64,000 nucleotides of DNA from assembly GCA_020073615.1 (NCBI GenBank), contig JAIQEX010000005.1, forward strand, positions 1-64,000, in the 5' to 3' direction. This DNA comes from Terriglobia bacterium (GTDB lineage: Bacteria > Acidobacteriota > Terriglobia > Bryobacterales > Bryobacteraceae). The notes below the pieces were generated by a model. The model was not told where the DNA came from and searched no databases. It saw only the letters and a list, made by a program, of their open reading frames with translations. Made by a program: the position numbers and the translations under genes. Positions 9,273 to 23,743 of this stretch are shown piece after piece; the stretch's first letter is position 1; the number at the start of each line of letters is the position of its first letter.

Positions 9273-11912
9273 CTACTCGTTGCGCAGGGCCGCCATGGGA
9301 TCGACTCGCGCGGCGCGCCGCGCCGGCAGGTACGCCGCCGCCAGCGCCACCGCCGCCAGGATCGGCGGCACCGTCAGAAAGGTCGCCGGGTCTGCGGGCG
9401 ACACCGTGTATAGCAGCCGCTCCATCAGGCGCGTGAGCCCGAATGCGCCCGCCAGGCCCAGGCCCGCGCCGGCCGCCACCAGCATCGCGGTCTCGCGCAG
9501 AACCAGCCAGGACACGTCGGCGCGCCGCGCCCCCATAGCCACGCGGATGCCGATTTCGTGGCGGCGGCGCGAAACCGAATAGCTCATCACCCCGTAGATG
9601 CCCGCCGCGGCCAGCAGCAGGGCGACAACCGCGAAGGCACCCAGCAGCAGCAGGTAAAACCGCGCCCCGCCGAAGGACTGCGCCACCACGGCGTCCATGG
9701 TCGCAACCTCGGAAATCGGGACGTTGCGATCCAGCGCCCGCACCTCGCCCGCGATGGCGCGCACCAGCGCTGCCGGGTCGCCCGCGGTTCGCGCCACCAG
9801 TGTGAGGTACGACAGGTGGGCCCCGGCGCCATCGAGATAGTCGCGGTTCTGCAGGTAGGGCAAATAGATTTCGCTTTCGGGCGCGGCGGCCCAATCCTCC
9901 TGCCTGGCGTTCTTGGCGACGCCCACGATGGCGATGGGCGCATCGTCCAGCAGGATGCGCTTGCCGATAGCGTCCTCTCCGGGCCAGCATTGCTGCGCCA
10001 GCCGCTCGTTGACCACCACCACCGGCGGGGAATCGCGTGTGTCGGTCTCGCCCACGTCGCGGCCGCGCACCAGGGGGATATTCATGGTGTGGAAGTACCC
10101 CGGCCACACCACGCGATACACCGCCGCGGGCGCCTCGCCGGGGCGCGGGCGCGGCCGTCCCTCGATACGAAAGCTGAATCTCCAGGTGTCGCCCGCGAGC
10201 GGCAGGTGATTGATGGCGCTCACCGCCTGGACGCCCGGCAGCGCGCCGGCGCGGCGCAACAATTCGCGGTAGAACAAGGCGCGCCGGCCCGGTTCCGCCT
10301 GCGCCGTGCCCGCCACCGAAACCACCATCGACAGCACGCCGCGAGCATGAAAACCGGGATCGATCGACTGCAGGGCCGCGAAACTGCGGAGCATCAAGCC
10401 CGCACCGATGGCCAGCACCAGCGCCAGCGCGAATTCGGAAACCACCAGCAAGCCGCGCAGCCGGCTGCCGGGCGCACCTTCCGAAGAGCCGCGTCCGCCC
10501 TCCTTGAGCGATTCGCCGAGGTGCAAAGCGCCGCCGCGCAACGCCGGCGCCAGGCCCACCGCGACGGCCGCGAACATCGACGCCGCCACCGTGAACCACA
10601 GCACGGCGCCGTCCAGGCGCAGATCCCGCAGGCCGGGCAAATCCGGCGGACCCAGCGCGGGCAGCGCGCGCATCCCTCCCACCGCCAGCAGCAGGCCCGC
10701 GCCGCTGCCCAGCGCGGCCAGCAGGAGGCTCTCGGCCAGCAGTTGCCGGATCATGCGCCAGCGGCCGGCCCCCAGCGCCGTGCGGATGGCGATCTCCCGC
10801 TGCCGCGCGGCGGAGCGCGCCAGCAGCATGTGCGACACGTTGGCGCAGGCAATCAGCAGCACCAGGCCGACGGCGCCCGCCAGCACTTCGATCGCCGGGC
10901 GGACGTCGCCCACCACCTTTTCGCGTAACGGCACCACGCGCACGTCCTGGTTCGTGCCCGGGTACTGCGCCTCCAGGTGCGCGGTGATGGCCGCCATCGC
11001 GGCGCGCGCCCGCTCGATGGTCACGCCGGGCCGCAGGCGCGCAAACGCGCGCAGGCTTTGCCCCTCGCGGCTCAGGGCGCGGTCGCCCAACGCCAGCGGC
11101 GCCCACAACTCCGCCTTCGTCGCCCAGAACGGAGCGAAGCGGAAGCCGCGCGGCATCACTCCCACGATGGTGTAGGTTTCGCCGTCGAGCGATAGCGGCC
11201 GGCCAAGGACGCCTTCGTCTCCCGCGAAACGGCGCTGCCACAGGCCATAGCTCAGGATCACGCGGTGCTCCCTGCCGCGCAGTTCCTCTTCCGGCAGAAA
11301 GACGCGCCCGATGAGCGGCGGCTCGCCCAGCAGCGGAAACAAATCCGCGGACACGCGCAGGGCCCAGACCTTTTCCGGCCGGTCCTCGCCCGCCAGATTC
11401 GGTGTCCAGTATTCCGCCGCGCCCATGCCTTCGAAAACATGATTCTGGGCGCGCCAGTCCAGGAGATTCGCCGGCGCGACCGGACCGTCGCCGTGATGCA
11501 GCACCACCACCAGTTTCTCCGCGTCCCGGTAGGGGAGTGGCCGGAGGAGCACCGCATCGACCACCGTGAAGATCGCCGTGTTGGCGCCGATGCCCAGCGC
11601 CAGGACCAGGCAGGCGACGGCGGTGAATCCCGGATTCCGGCGCAGCATGCGGACGCCGTAGCGCAGGTCCCGAACCAGATTCTCCAGCAGGGGAAGGCCG
11701 CGCCGGTCGCGATAGCTCTCCTTCACGGCTTCGATGCCGCCCAGCCTGAGGAGCGCGTCGCGGCGGGCGTCGCGCGCGCTCATGCCCGCGCGCCGGTTGT
11801 CGTCGATGTGCAGTTCGAGATGGCTCGCCAGCTCCCGCGACAGGTCGCTGTCGCGGCGCTCCCGGTGGAACAACCCGACCAGCCGGCACAGCAGGGCGCG
11901 CATTTCTCTCAT
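9273..11912 (-). CDS. FtsX/MacB-type permease (acidobacterial duplicated orphan permease)
   Basis: 879 residues from the ATG at 11912; a longer frame to 12065 would cross the promoter of the divergent TonB gene. Order: an N-terminal soluble helical domain ([38 protein letters not shown]), then [37 protein letters not shown], the signature of this family, then two MacB-type periplasmic domains each followed by FtsX-like membrane segments; the end [17 protein letters not shown] is typical. No ATP-binding gene is adjacent, hence orphan. Role probably in envelope transport or signalling. Confidence 0.9.
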   Translation of the reverse strand: MREMRALLCRLVGLFHRERRDSDLSRELASHLELHIDDNRRAGMSARDARRDALLRLGGIEAVKESYRDRRGLPLLENLVRDLRYGVRMLRRNPGFTAVACLVLALGIGANTAIFTVVDAVLLRPLPYRDAEKLVVVLHHGDGPVAPANLLDWRAQNHVFEGMGAAEYWTPNLAGEDRPEKVWALRVSADLFPLLGEPPLIGRVFLPEEELRGREHRVILSYGLWQRRFAGDEGVLGRPLSLDGETYTIVGVMPRGFRFAPFWATKAELWAPLALGDRALSREGQSLRAFARLRPGVTIERARAAMAAITAHLEAQYPGTNQDVRVVPLREKVVGDVRPAIEVLAGAVGLVLLIACANVSHMLLARSAARQREIAIRTALGAGRWRMIRQLLAESLLLAALGSGAGLLLAVGGMRALPALGPPDLPGLRDLRLDGAVLWFTVAASMFAAVAVGLAPALRGGALHLGESLKEGGRGSSEGAPGSRLRGLLVVSEFALALVLAIGAGLMLRSFAALQSIDPGFHARGVLSMVVSVAGTAQAEPGRRALFYRELLRRAGALPGVQAVSAINHLPLAGDTWRFSFRIEGRPRPRPGEAPAAVYRVVWPGYFHTMNIPLVRGRDVGETDTRDSPPVVVVNERLAQQCWPGEDAIGKRILLDDAPIAIVGVAKNARQEDWAAAPESEIYLPYLQNRDYLDGAGAHLSYLTLVARTAGDPAALVRAIAGEVRALDRNVPISEVATMDAVVAQSFGGARFYLLLLGAFAVVALLLAAAGIYGVMSYSVSRRRHEIGIRVAMGARRADVSWLVLRETAMLVAAGAGLGLAGAFGLTRLMERLLYTVSPADPATFLTVPPILAAVALAAAYLPARRAARVDPMAALRNE

Positions 11913-11960
11913 AAGCTCTACTATGGCAGAACTCCTATGGGGAGGCAATAGGAAACGCGC

Positions 11961-11989
11961 TTGACAAAAAAGCACCCGGCGGCAATACT
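11961..11989 (+). promoter_or_regulatory. Sigma-70 promoter for TonB receptor 1
   Basis: Perfect -35 TTGACA (11961-11966), 17-base spacer, -10 AATACT (11984-11989). Predicted start near 11996, leaving a leader of about 68 bases. The receptor ATG at 12064 has AGGAG eight bases upstream. Confidence 0.8.
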
Positions 11990-12063
11990 GGACCAATTCG
12001 CCTGCTACAGGGTATGCGCAATGGGGACCAGGCGTTGTCCATTCCACTCCAAGGAGCATCTGC

Positions 12064-15015
12064 ATGTCTCAACCACGCAAGCTGGGGCTTTGCCTGTTGT
12101 TAATCGCCATCACTTTAATGCCACTGCCGGCCTTCGCGCAGTCGCAAGCCAATACCGGAGCCATTGAAGGAACGGTCACCGATCCGTCGGGCAGTGCCGT
12201 TCCCAATGCCGCGGTCACGCTCACCAACGTGGGAACGAATTTTACACGTGAAATTTTGACCGATTCGGAAGGGCGCTTCCGCGGCCTGCTGCTCCCGCTC
12301 GGGCCGTATAAGGTGACGGTCAAAGCGCCGAACTTCGCCACCATCGTGCGCGAAGGGCTCGACCTGGCGGTGGGCCAGACGATCGCTCTCGCGCTGGCAC
12401 TGAGCATCTCGCAGGTGGACCAGGTGATCTCCGTGACCGGGGAAGCGCCCATCCTGGAGAGCGGCCGCGTGGAGAGCTCCACCTATCTCGATCAGCGCTC
12501 GGTGCGGGACCTGCCCAACAACGGTCGGAATTTCCTGAGCCTGGTGCCGCTCACTCCGGGCGTCTCCATCGTGCAGGGACCGGACGGCGACGAGATCTCC
12601 ATCAACGGCCAGAAGGGCATCAACAACAACGTCTCCATCGACGGCGCGGACAATAACAATCCCTTCTTCGGCGAACAGCGCGGCGGCCAGCGGCCGGCCT
12701 TCACCGTGAGCCTCGACGCGGTCAAGGAGTTTCAGGTAGTGGCCGATAACGCCCCCGCCGAATTCGGGCGCAGCTCCGGCGGATTCATCAACGTGGTGAC
12801 CAAGTCGGGCACCAATGAGCTGCACGGCACCTTGCACGAATATCAGAAATGGACCGGGCTCACCTCGCGCCTCTCCGACGGCACAAGAGTGAGCGGCTTT
12901 TCCCAGGAGCAGTTCGGCGGCACCGTGGGCGGCGCCATCCGCAAGGACAAGCTGTTCTACTTCGCGGCCTACGACCAGCAGTTCTTCACCCAGACCAAGC
13001 AGAACAACCCGGCGCGCATCGATCCGGCGCTGGTGAATTTCTTCGCCACCAAGTTCAACGACCCGAATGAAAACGGCCCGATCACGCGCCAGAACAACGC
13101 CATCGCGACCCTGGGCAAGATCGACTGGTACGCCAGCCAGAAGAACCTTTTCACCGTGCGCTACAACTTCGCCCGCGCGCGCCAGCCCAACGGCACCTTC
13201 GATGTGGACCAGTGGGGCGGCAGCGCCAACGCCATCGAGCGCGATTTCTCCAACACCGTCAGCACGCAGTTGAATACCACGATTTCCGCCACCACGCTGA
13301 ACGAGGCGCGCTTCCAGTTCTCGCGCGAGGACCGTCCGCGCGACTACACCGGGCCGAGCCTGCCCGGGCAAAGCCGCCCGCTGCCCGATACGGGAATCGA
13401 TTTCGTGGGGCAGTACCGCTTCGGACTGCCGTTCTTCATCCCCGTCAAGGACCACGACACTCGGTTCCAGGCGAACGACAACCTGTCGGTGGTGCACGGC
13501 GCGCACAACATCAAGATGGGCGTGGAGCTGAACCGCACTTCCACCACGCAGACCTTTCTCGGCTTTGCCAACGGCCGCTTCATCTTCGACAGCGTGCAGG
13601 GCTTCATCAACTACGTGAACATCGGGCCCAAGTTCGTGGAGTGCTCCGATGGCAGCACCAACAACAACGGCGTCTGCCCGTCGAACACCACCATCACCGG
13701 CCCGCTCCAGTTGTTCCTGCAGTTCGCCGGGGTCAACGGCCTCGCGACCGACGCCGCCGGCACGCAGACTATTCCGCAGCTCGAGCCGGCGTTGTTCGTG
13801 CAGGATAAGTGGCAGATCCGCCCCAACCTGACGCTGAGCTACGGCCTGCGCTGGGACGCGCAGATCGAGCCCGACCCCATTACGGCCCCCAGCCAGGTGT
13901 TCTTCGCGCCCTTCATCGGCAAGCCGGGCTTCCCCTCGACCGGGCTGATTCCCTCATCGAAAAAGCAGTTTCAGCCGCGCCTCGGCATCGTGTGGGACCC
14001 GGCCGGAAAGGGGAAGACGCTCATCCGCGTGGGCGGCGGCATCTACTATGCGCGCACGCCGGGCCTCGACTTGGCCAGCATCCGCTCGACCAACGGCTCG
14101 GTCGGCCAGTCGATCTTCCGCGCCTCGTTCTTCAACGGCTTTGGCGTGACGCCGCCAGCTTACACCGACCTCATCCCCAACGCCAGCAACCTGGCGCCCG
14201 ACCATCCCGACGTATACGTCGCCGACAAGAACTACAGCAACCCACGCACCTACACGTGGAACGTCACTGTGGAGCAGGCCGTGACCACCAGCCTGAAGAT
14301 GACGGCGGCCTTCACGTACGCCAAGGGCGTGCATGAAACGCGCTTCGTGAACCGCAACGACCCGGTGTTCGGCTCCCCCTGGAGCACGGGCCTGGGCGCC
14401 GACAAGACCAACGGCATCGGCACCTTGTGGACCGAGGAGAGCTCCGCCAAGTCGCTCTACCGCAGCCTGACGCTGGGCATGCAGAAGCAGTTGTCGAACC
14501 ACTTCCAGTTCCAGATGAACTACCAGCTTTCCGAAGACCTGGCGGACGACGACAACGAGCGCGACCCGTTCACCCTGCGCTACGCGGTGGCCAACAACTT
14601 CCAGCCGGAATACGGCTTCTCCGACCGCAACGAGCGGCACCGCTTCAACGCTTTCGGACTGTGGGAAGGGCCGTGGGGCATCGAGTTTTCGCCGCTCATC
14701 AGCTTCCACTCGCCGCAGCCCAAATCGGTGGGCGTCACGCCGCAGGACCGCATTCTGCCCTCGGGCGGCATCATCCGGCGCAACACTTTGTGGAAGGACA
14801 ACACTTTTTTCGCCATCGATTTCCGCGCCGACAAGAATTTCAAGCTGAGCGAGCGCTTCAAGCTGCAGGCCAGCGTGGACGCCTTCAACCTGACCAACCG
14901 CGCCAACCCCAAGCACCCCGAAACCACGGGCCTGCTGTTCAACTTCGACGGCACGGTGCAAAGCGGCCTGGGCGATCCGCGCCAGGCTCAACTGGGGCTG
15001 CGCCTGGTGTTTTAG
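12064..15015 (+). CDS. TonB-dependent receptor 1, Oar-like, with carboxypeptidase-regulatory domain
   Basis: 983 residues: signal peptide ([16 protein letters not shown]), an N-terminal carboxypeptidase-regulatory Ig-like domain (about 30-115: [24 protein letters not shown]), a plug with [18 protein letters not shown], and an outer-membrane barrel ending in the aromatic LGLRLVF. This design is the expanded Oar/SusC-like receptor class of Acidobacteriota, thought to import oligosaccharides or peptides with TonB energy. Strong promoter and Shine-Dalgarno upstream imply good expression. Substrate cannot be read from sequence. The stop TAG shares its G with the GTG of the next gene. Confidence 0.92.
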   Translation: MSQPRKLGLCLLLIAITLMPLPAFAQSQANTGAIEGTVTDPSGSAVPNAAVTLTNVGTNFTREILTDSEGRFRGLLLPLGPYKVTVKAPNFATIVREGLDLAVGQTIALALALSISQVDQVISVTGEAPILESGRVESSTYLDQRSVRDLPNNGRNFLSLVPLTPGVSIVQGPDGDEISINGQKGINNNVSIDGADNNNPFFGEQRGGQRPAFTVSLDAVKEFQVVADNAPAEFGRSSGGFINVVTKSGTNELHGTLHEYQKWTGLTSRLSDGTRVSGFSQEQFGGTVGGAIRKDKLFYFAAYDQQFFTQTKQNNPARIDPALVNFFATKFNDPNENGPITRQNNAIATLGKIDWYASQKNLFTVRYNFARARQPNGTFDVDQWGGSANAIERDFSNTVSTQLNTTISATTLNEARFQFSREDRPRDYTGPSLPGQSRPLPDTGIDFVGQYRFGLPFFIPVKDHDTRFQANDNLSVVHGAHNIKMGVELNRTSTTQTFLGFANGRFIFDSVQGFINYVNIGPKFVECSDGSTNNNGVCPSNTTITGPLQLFLQFAGVNGLATDAAGTQTIPQLEPALFVQDKWQIRPNLTLSYGLRWDAQIEPDPITAPSQVFFAPFIGKPGFPSTGLIPSSKKQFQPRLGIVWDPAGKGKTLIRVGGGIYYARTPGLDLASIRSTNGSVGQSIFRASFFNGFGVTPPAYTDLIPNASNLAPDHPDVYVADKNYSNPRTYTWNVTVEQAVTTSLKMTAAFTYAKGVHETRFVNRNDPVFGSPWSTGLGADKTNGIGTLWTEESSAKSLYRSLTLGMQKQLSNHFQFQMNYQLSEDLADDDNERDPFTLRYAVANNFQPEYGFSDRNERHRFNAFGLWEGPWGIEFSPLISFHSPQPKSVGVTPQDRILPSGGIIRRNTLWKDNTFFAIDFRADKNFKLSERFKLQASVDAFNLTNRANPKHPETTGLLFNFDGTVQSGLGDPRQAQLGLRLVF

Positions 15016-15653
15016 TGCGGCCTGCGCGGGTGGCCGCCGTCCTGTTCGATTGGGACGGAACCCTGTGCGACTCCGGAGCCGCCGGCCTGCGGGCCTTTGA
15101 AAAGGCGCTGGAGGAATTCGGAGTCGCTTTCACGCACGCCGCGTACAAGGCGGTCTACACGCCCGCCTGGTACCGGATGTACGAAGCCTTCGGCCTGCCG
15201 CCTTCGCTGTGGGCCCAGGCCGACGAGCGATGGCTGCACCATTACGGATGCGAGCGGCCGGAGCTGATGGCGGGGGCGGCAGCAGTCCTGGACGCGCTGC
15301 GCGACAGGGACGTACGCCTCGGAATCGTCACCAGCGGCACCCGCGACCGCATCGAGCTCGAACTGACGCGCCTCGGGCTGGCCGCCACCTTTGAGGCCAT
15401 CGTCTGCCACGAGGATGTCGCCAACCGGAAGCCGCATCCCGAGGGTATCGAGAAGGCGCTCGCGCTGCTCAACGCCGCCGCCGGGGACTGCTGTTTCGTG
15501 GGCGATACCCCGGAGGACATTCTCATGGGCAAGAGCGCGCGCGTATTCACCATCGGGGTGCTGAGCGAATACGTGGAGAGCGGCCGGCTCGCGGCGTGCT
15601 GCCCCGATCTGTTGCTGCCGCGCATCGAGGACCTGCCGCCGCTATTGTTGTGA
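15015..15653 (+). CDS. HAD-superfamily phosphatase (Gph/PpaX-like)
   Basis: 212 residues starting at GTG 15015, overlapping the preceding stop by one base (TAGTG), which suggests coupled translation; GTG 15030 is an alternative. Motif I FDWDGTLCDS, motif II in IVTSGT, motif III lysine in NRKPHPEG, and motif IV VGDTPEDI are all present, with a helical cap between I and II. This matches phosphoglycolate phosphatase or pyrophosphatase PpaX. Coupling to a TonB receptor may be positional only. Confidence 0.85.
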   Translation: MRPARVAAVLFDWDGTLCDSGAAGLRAFEKALEEFGVAFTHAAYKAVYTPAWYRMYEAFGLPPSLWAQADERWLHHYGCERPELMAGAAAVLDALRDRDVRLGIVTSGTRDRIELELTRLGLAATFEAIVCHEDVANRKPHPEGIEKALALLNAAAGDCCFVGDTPEDILMGKSARVFTIGVLSEYVESGRLAACCPDLLLPRIEDLPPLLL

Positions 15654-15675
15654 GCGCCGGAATCGCCAGCACCTC

Positions 15676-15759
15676 GCTCCGGACCAACCCGGTCCGGAGC
15701 ACGCAAATCGCCTGTTGAAAATACAGCGCTTACGAAGCGGCCGGACCAACCTGGTCCGG
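15676..15759. repeat. Two REP-like hairpins between convergent genes
   Basis: First: 10-base perfect stem GCTCCGGACC/GGTCCGGAGC (15676-15685, 15691-15700; loop AACCC). Second: 7-base stem CCGGACC/GGTCCGG (15741-15747, 15753-15759; loop AACCT). Core and loop match one another, and the GGACC/GGTCC core is shared with the REP ends at 3.5-4.1 kb. They may also end transcription from both sides. Confidence 0.75.
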
Positions 15760-15779
15760 AGCGGCTGCCGTGATCGGTT

Positions 15780-16808
15780 CTATGGCTGCACGATCACCTT
15801 GCCGAACTGCTCCTTCTTCTCCAGCCGCTCGTGCGCGGCGCGGATCTCCCCCAGCGGATAGACGCGGTCGATCACCGGCTTCAGTTGCCCGCCGAAGACG
15901 AAGCGCAGCACCTGGTGCAGCTCGCCCATGGTGCCCATGAAGGAACCGAGCACGCTCCACTGTTTGCTGAACAGATAGCGCAGGTCGATCTGTGCATCGA
16001 AGCCCGTGGTGGCTCCGCAGGTCACCAGGCGGCCGCCGGGCGCGAGCGATTCCAGGCTCTTCGACCAGGTCGCGCTGCCGGTGTGCTCCACCACCACGTC
16101 TACGCCGCGCTTGCCGGTGATCTTTTTGACCTCGGCGGAAATATCCTGCCGGTAGTGATCGATCACGTGCGCGGCGCCGAGATCGCGCGCCCTCGCCAGC
16201 TTTTGCTCGCCGCCCGCGGTCGAGATGACGCGGCACTGGAAGAGCCGGGCGATCTGAATGGCGGCCATGCCAACGCCGCTCGCCGCCGCCAGCACGAGCA
16301 CATCTTCGCCGGGCCGTAGTTTCGCGCGTGCCATCAGCATGTGCCACGCCGTGAGGAACACCAGGGGCGCGCCGGCGGCATCTTCAAAGCTGAGGCCGTC
16401 GGGAATCGGGATGGCGGTGTACTCGGGCGCGGCCACCAGCTCGCAGTTCCCGCCGTCTCTTCCATAGCCGAAGACGTTGTAGCGGCGGCAGAGATTGTCG
16501 TTGCCCGAAACGCACTGCGCGCACTGCCGGCAGCTCATGCCGGGCGAAAGCAGCACGCGCCAGCCGGGCTTCGCCCGCTCGCACAGCCCGCCCGTTTCCA
16601 CGATCTCCCCCGCGATATCGCTGCCCAGGATGCGCGGCATCGCGAATTTCATGCCGGGGATGCCGGCGCGCACGAACAGATCGAGGTGATTCAGCGCGCA
16701 GGCGCGCACGCGGACCAGCACTTCATCGGCTTTGATCTTCGGTTCCGGCGCGTCTTCATACACCAGCACTTCCGGATTGCCGTGCTGGTGGATCCGGGCG
16801 GCTCGCAT
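15780..16808 (-). CDS. Zinc-type alcohol dehydrogenase / quinone reductase-like oxidoreductase
   Basis: 342 residues of the MDR superfamily. GroES-like N-domain with NHLDLFVRAGIPG and ILGSDIAGEIVETG; the structural zinc lobe shows four cysteines in SCRQCAQCVSGNDNLCRRY; the Rossmann domain begins VLVLAAASGVGMAAIQIA. Predicted to reduce or oxidise a carbonyl or quinone with NAD(P)H; substrate unknown. Its first 53 bases overlap the end of the POTRA/TPR gene upstream on the same strand, so the two are likely co-transcribed. Confidence 0.88.
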   Translation of the reverse strand: MRAARIHQHGNPEVLVYEDAPEPKIKADEVLVRVRACALNHLDLFVRAGIPGMKFAMPRILGSDIAGEIVETGGLCERAKPGWRVLLSPGMSCRQCAQCVSGNDNLCRRYNVFGYGRDGGNCELVAAPEYTAIPIPDGLSFEDAAGAPLVFLTAWHMLMARAKLRPGEDVLVLAAASGVGMAAIQIARLFQCRVISTAGGEQKLARARDLGAAHVIDHYRQDISAEVKKITGKRGVDVVVEHTGSATWSKSLESLAPGGRLVTCGATTGFDAQIDLRYLFSKQWSVLGSFMGTMGELHQVLRFVFGGQLKPVIDRVYPLGEIRAAHERLEKKEQFGKVIVQP

Positions 16809-17457
16809 GATGAAAAGGTAGCATGGACCGCAGGCGGCTGCCCTGCTGGCTCTTGAAGACCACGGCCACGGCGTGCGGCGCCACGCTGTGGGTTTCGGCC
16901 TTCACGCGAGCGCGCGATTCGCCGCGTTCCGCCAACAGTTCCCGCAACACGATGCGCGCTTCGGCCAGTCCCTGCGGGTCGAGGGGCCGCTCGACCGCGA
17001 GGTTGATTTCGCGCTCGTCGAACCGCTCCAGAATCTCCGCCGCGCCCACCGGCGATTTTCCCTTAAACTCGATGGCTTTCACGAGCGGCGCTCGGGCGCC
17101 GGGCGCCTGCTGTTCCGCCACACGGCCGGCCGCCTCCGCCCGCGCCGCCAGCGGGCTCTCGGGGTAAACCTGCAGCAGCGTGCGAAACGTGATGGATGCG
17201 CTCCGCGGCTTCCCCGCCTGGAGCCGCGCCTGGCCCTCCAGATACAGATCGATGGCGTCGAGCTCATTCCCGGCCCGCGCCGCCAGGGGATTGCCGGCGT
17301 AGGCGGACGAAAGCACCTCGAACATGTCCCGCGCGGCGTCCAGCCTTCCCAGTTGCTCGGCGCGGATGGCGGAGTCGAACAGTTGTTTCGCTGGATCGCG
17401 GTCTTGCGCCGGAGCGGCGGCCGCCGCCAGCAGCAACAGGATCGGGAGCGTCTTCAT
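16756..17457 (-). CDS. Exported TPR protein with POTRA-like domain
   Basis: 233 residues: signal peptide (MKTLPILLLLAAAAAPAQ), helical TPR-type repeats (about 22-112), then a POTRA-like domain (VKAIEFKGKSPVGAAEILERFDEREINLAVERPLDPQGLAEARIVLRELLAERG, about 125-200). POTRA domains are usually found on BamA/TpsB partners; here it is separate, suggesting a periplasmic adaptor. The last 17 codons lie inside the downstream oxidoreductase gene and look random, so the natural end may have been lost. Confidence 0.65.
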   Translation of the reverse strand: MKTLPILLLLAAAAAPAQDRDPAKQLFDSAIRAEQLGRLDAARDMFEVLSSAYAGNPLAARAGNELDAIDLYLEGQARLQAGKPRSASITFRTLLQVYPESPLAARAEAAGRVAEQQAPGARAPLVKAIEFKGKSPVGAAEILERFDEREINLAVERPLDPQGLAEARIVLRELLAERGESRARVKAETHSVAPHAVAVVFKSQQGSRLRSMLPFHHASRPDPPARQSGSAGV

Positions 17458-17585
17458 ACCTCCTTCCCCTGCACTTTCAGGACCGCATACGGCCTGGTGA
17501 AAACCCGCAACTTAGCGCCGCCGCACTGTGGGCGGGCCGCTACGGTGAGCGCATTCCGCCACGCAACGCCGTCCAAACATTCCGA

Positions 17586-18416
17586 ATGCCTTCTGTTTCA
17601 CCGCGATTGGGTGTATTCTGGAGTTTCACGGGAGGCCGTATCGTCAAATTCTGCGTGCTGGCCAGCGGGAGCTCCGGGAACGCCGCCCTGCTGGCCACCG
17701 ACAACACGCGCATTCTGGTGGACGCCGGGCTGAGCATGCGGGAGCTCGGCAAGCGCCTGGCGGCCATCGGCGAAGAGCTCCGGCGCGTCGATGCCATCCT
17801 CATCACCCACGAACATTCCGATCACGTCGCCGGGCTGCCTGTGCTGGCGCGCAACAAGGACATCCGCGCGGTCATCTATATGACCAAACTCACCGCGCCC
17901 GCCATCGACTGGGGCGAATCGGCGCCGCGCCTCGAGCCCTTTCAAGCGGGCGCCAGCTTTCAGATCGGCGATATCGCCGTCGAGAGCTTCTCCATCCCGC
18001 ACGACGCCATCGATCCCGTGGGCTTCTGCTTCTCGGCGCAGGGCGTGCGCATCGGGGTGGTCACGGACCTGGGCTACATTCCGCAATCCGTCAAGTTTCA
18101 CCTGCGGCGCACGGACCTGCTGCTGCTCGAAGCGAATCACGATCTCGACATGCTGAAGGTCGGTCCGTATCCCTGGTCCGTGAAGCAGCGCGTGATGAGC
18201 CGCGTGGGGCATCTATCGAACCTGGTCATGTCGGACTTTCTCAGCGAAGACCTGGACTCCGCGACCGCCCACCTGGTGCTGGGCCATCTCAGCGAGCAGA
18301 ACAACCACCCCGCGATCGTCGAGATGATCGCCGCCGAGGCGCTGGAGCAGCGCGGGCTCGCCGCGCGGCTCTCCATCGCCCGGCAGCGCACCCCTTCGGA
18401 AGTTTTCCAGTTCTGA
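17586..18416 (+). CDS. Metallo-beta-lactamase-fold hydrolase (YycJ/WalJ-like)
   Basis: MBL-fold enzyme: FCVLASGSSGNAALLATDNTRILVDAG, the metal motif ITHEHSDHVAG, GVVTDLGY, LLLEANHD and LVLGHLSEQNNHP. These define the YycJ group, proposed to act on nucleic acid ends. Family members begin MKFCVLxSGSSGN; the equivalent position here is 17640-17645 (ATC GTC AAA), placed 4 bases after GGGAGG. The nearest canonical start is ATG 17586 (used here), which adds 18 unconserved residues and has no Shine-Dalgarno. Six bases upstream of purB. Confidence 0.85.
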   Translation: MPSVSPRLGVFWSFTGGRIVKFCVLASGSSGNAALLATDNTRILVDAGLSMRELGKRLAAIGEELRRVDAILITHEHSDHVAGLPVLARNKDIRAVIYMTKLTAPAIDWGESAPRLEPFQAGASFQIGDIAVESFSIPHDAIDPVGFCFSAQGVRIGVVTDLGYIPQSVKFHLRRTDLLLLEANHDLDMLKVGPYPWSVKQRVMSRVGHLSNLVMSDFLSEDLDSATAHLVLGHLSEQNNHPAIVEMIAAEALEQRGLAARLSIARQRTPSEVFQF

Positions 18417-18421
18417 TCGCC

Positions 18422-19732
<1,311 letters not shown>

Positions 19733-19778
19733 ACTCCCGAGTAAGGACGATTCTGGTGCAGATCTTGTAACGGAATCT

Positions 19779-19810
19779 CGCGGTTCAGCTAAGGGTGAGG
19801 GCGAACCGCG
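19779..19810. other. Inverted repeat between purB and leuS
   Basis: Perfect 8-base stem CGCGGTTC/GAACCGCG (19779-19786, 19803-19810) with a 16-base loop. No T run follows, so it may be a leader structure of leuS rather than a classic terminator. No T-box core was found. Confidence 0.45.
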
Positions 19811-19871
19811 GCCTCGTCTCGGTGGTGAATATCCCTGCTACGATGAAATTTCAGCCCTCATTCACCGCCCT

Positions 19872-22313
<2,442 letters not shown>

Positions 22314-22729
22314 GGCGCGATCCTCGACGGTAGGGTCTCAACGTAGACTGACCGCCACTGATCGCGCGCCTTTCCATACTCTATAGTTTGTTTCAGTTTG
22401 TTTCTTACTAGTACGTTCGAACATGCCTATCTGCACTCACTCGCGTCCAAATTAGCTGTTTGACCGGCTACTCCGCCAGTTGCCGCTCCTGTTCCTGCTG
22501 ACTGCGGTGTTGCAGAAGTGCCGGGATGCAAACAACTGGGCGCTACCAGCGCGCAGTGCCGATGTTTGTACCCCACAGGCCGGTATCGCGAGGGTACCCT
22601 TGCTGCGAAACGCTGGTAAGGCCGCGCCCGTGCCGGGCGCAACATGCTGCGGATCGCGCGGGAGGCGGTGAGGCCGGCGCCGCGCTTCTCCGGGCCCGGA
22701 ACCGCACCATTTCCGGCTACCCTGTAGAA
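22314..22729. other. Non-coding gap, 416 bases
   Basis: No convincing gene on either strand. The first half is less GC-rich than its surroundings and contains a short repeat (GTTTGTTTCAGTTTGTTTC, 22388-22406). The second half is GC-rich and open in several frames, but nothing resembles a protein family. No terminator hairpin with a T run follows leuS. Confidence 0.5.
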
Positions 22730-23743
22730 ATGGCCACCACGAACAAGCAGATCCTGCTCGCCGCCCGACCCACTGGCTTTCCTCAGCCCACCGATTTTCG
22801 CTTGGCGGAGGGCCCCGTCCCCGAGCCCGCCGCAGGCGAATTTCTGGTGGGCATATCCTACCTCTCCGTCGATCCGTACATGCGCGGGCGTATGAATGCC
22901 GCTCGCAGCTACGCCGACCCTCAGAAGCTCGACGAAGTCATGGGGGGTGGCGCGGTCGGCAAAGTACTCGCGTCCCGCCACCCGGGATTCGCGGAGGGCG
23001 AGTTCGTGGTAGGAATGTTCGGCTGGCAGCAGTACGCAATCTCGGACGGTGGCGGCGTCGTGAAGGTCGATCCCCGTCTGGCCCCGATCTCGACATCCCT
23101 CGGCGTACTCGGCATGCCCGGCCTGACGGCGTACTTCGGGCTCCTCGATGTGTGCGCGCCACGCCCGGGCGAAACAGTAGTGGTATCCGGGGCGGCGGGC
23201 GCGGTCGGCTCCACGGCCGGCCAGATTGCCAGGATTCGCGGCTGCAGGGTGGTGGGCATCGCCGGTGACGACCACAAAATCCGCTGGATCAGGGAAGACT
23301 TGGGCTTCGATGCCGCCTTCAACTACAAGGCCGAGGCCAGGTTCTTCGAGAAGCTCAAGGAACTTTGTCCTGCCGGCATCGATTGTTACTTCGACAATGT
23401 CGGCGGCGCCATCACCGACGCGGTCTTCCCGCTCATGAACCCAGGCGGGCGAGTGGCCATCTGTGGCCAGATCGCTTTGTACAACCTCGACAAGCCCGAC
23501 ACCGGCGCTCGTCTGCTTCCCCTGGTCCTTGTCCGGACCCTCAAGGTGCAGGGGTTCCTGGTCTTCCAGTACGCAGACCGGTATGGCGAAGCGTTTCCGC
23601 AGCTCGCGCGGTGGCTTCAGGAGGGCAGGCTGAAGTACCGTGAGACTGTGGCCGAAGGCATCGAGAATGCGGTCCCGGCTTTCCTGGGGATGCTCCGCGG
23701 CGAGAACATCGGCAAGCAGTTGGTCAGGATCTCCAGCCGCTAG
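22730..23743 (+). CDS. NADP-dependent oxidoreductase (CurA / leukotriene-B4-dehydrogenase type)
   Basis: 337 residues from ATG 22730 (MATTNKQILLAARP), the family start; upstream codons are unconserved. MDR fold without zinc cysteines: YLSVDPYMRGRMN, GGGAVGKVLAS, GMPGLTAYFGLLDV, VVVSGAAGAVGSTAGQIARIRGCRVVGIAG (dinucleotide-binding loop), and DCYFDNVGG. These reduce alpha,beta-unsaturated carbonyls. Likely monocistronic, following a long spacer. Confidence 0.9.
   Translation: MATTNKQILLAARPTGFPQPTDFRLAEGPVPEPAAGEFLVGISYLSVDPYMRGRMNAARSYADPQKLDEVMGGGAVGKVLASRHPGFAEGEFVVGMFGWQQYAISDGGGVVKVDPRLAPISTSLGVLGMPGLTAYFGLLDVCAPRPGETVVVSGAAGAVGSTAGQIARIRGCRVVGIAGDDHKIRWIREDLGFDAAFNYKAEARFFEKLKELCPAGIDCYFDNVGGAITDAVFPLMNPGGRVAICGQIALYNLDKPDTGARLLPLVLVRTLKVQGFLVFQYADRYGEAFPQLARWLQEGRLKYRETVAEGIENAVPAFLGMLRGENIGKQLVRISSR

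Noticed and set aside
8767-11889. Very long minus-strand frame in the permease region
   Set aside because: Shifted frame of the FtsX-type permease; its translation is GC-driven noise joined to a piece of the MscS gene in the wrong frame.
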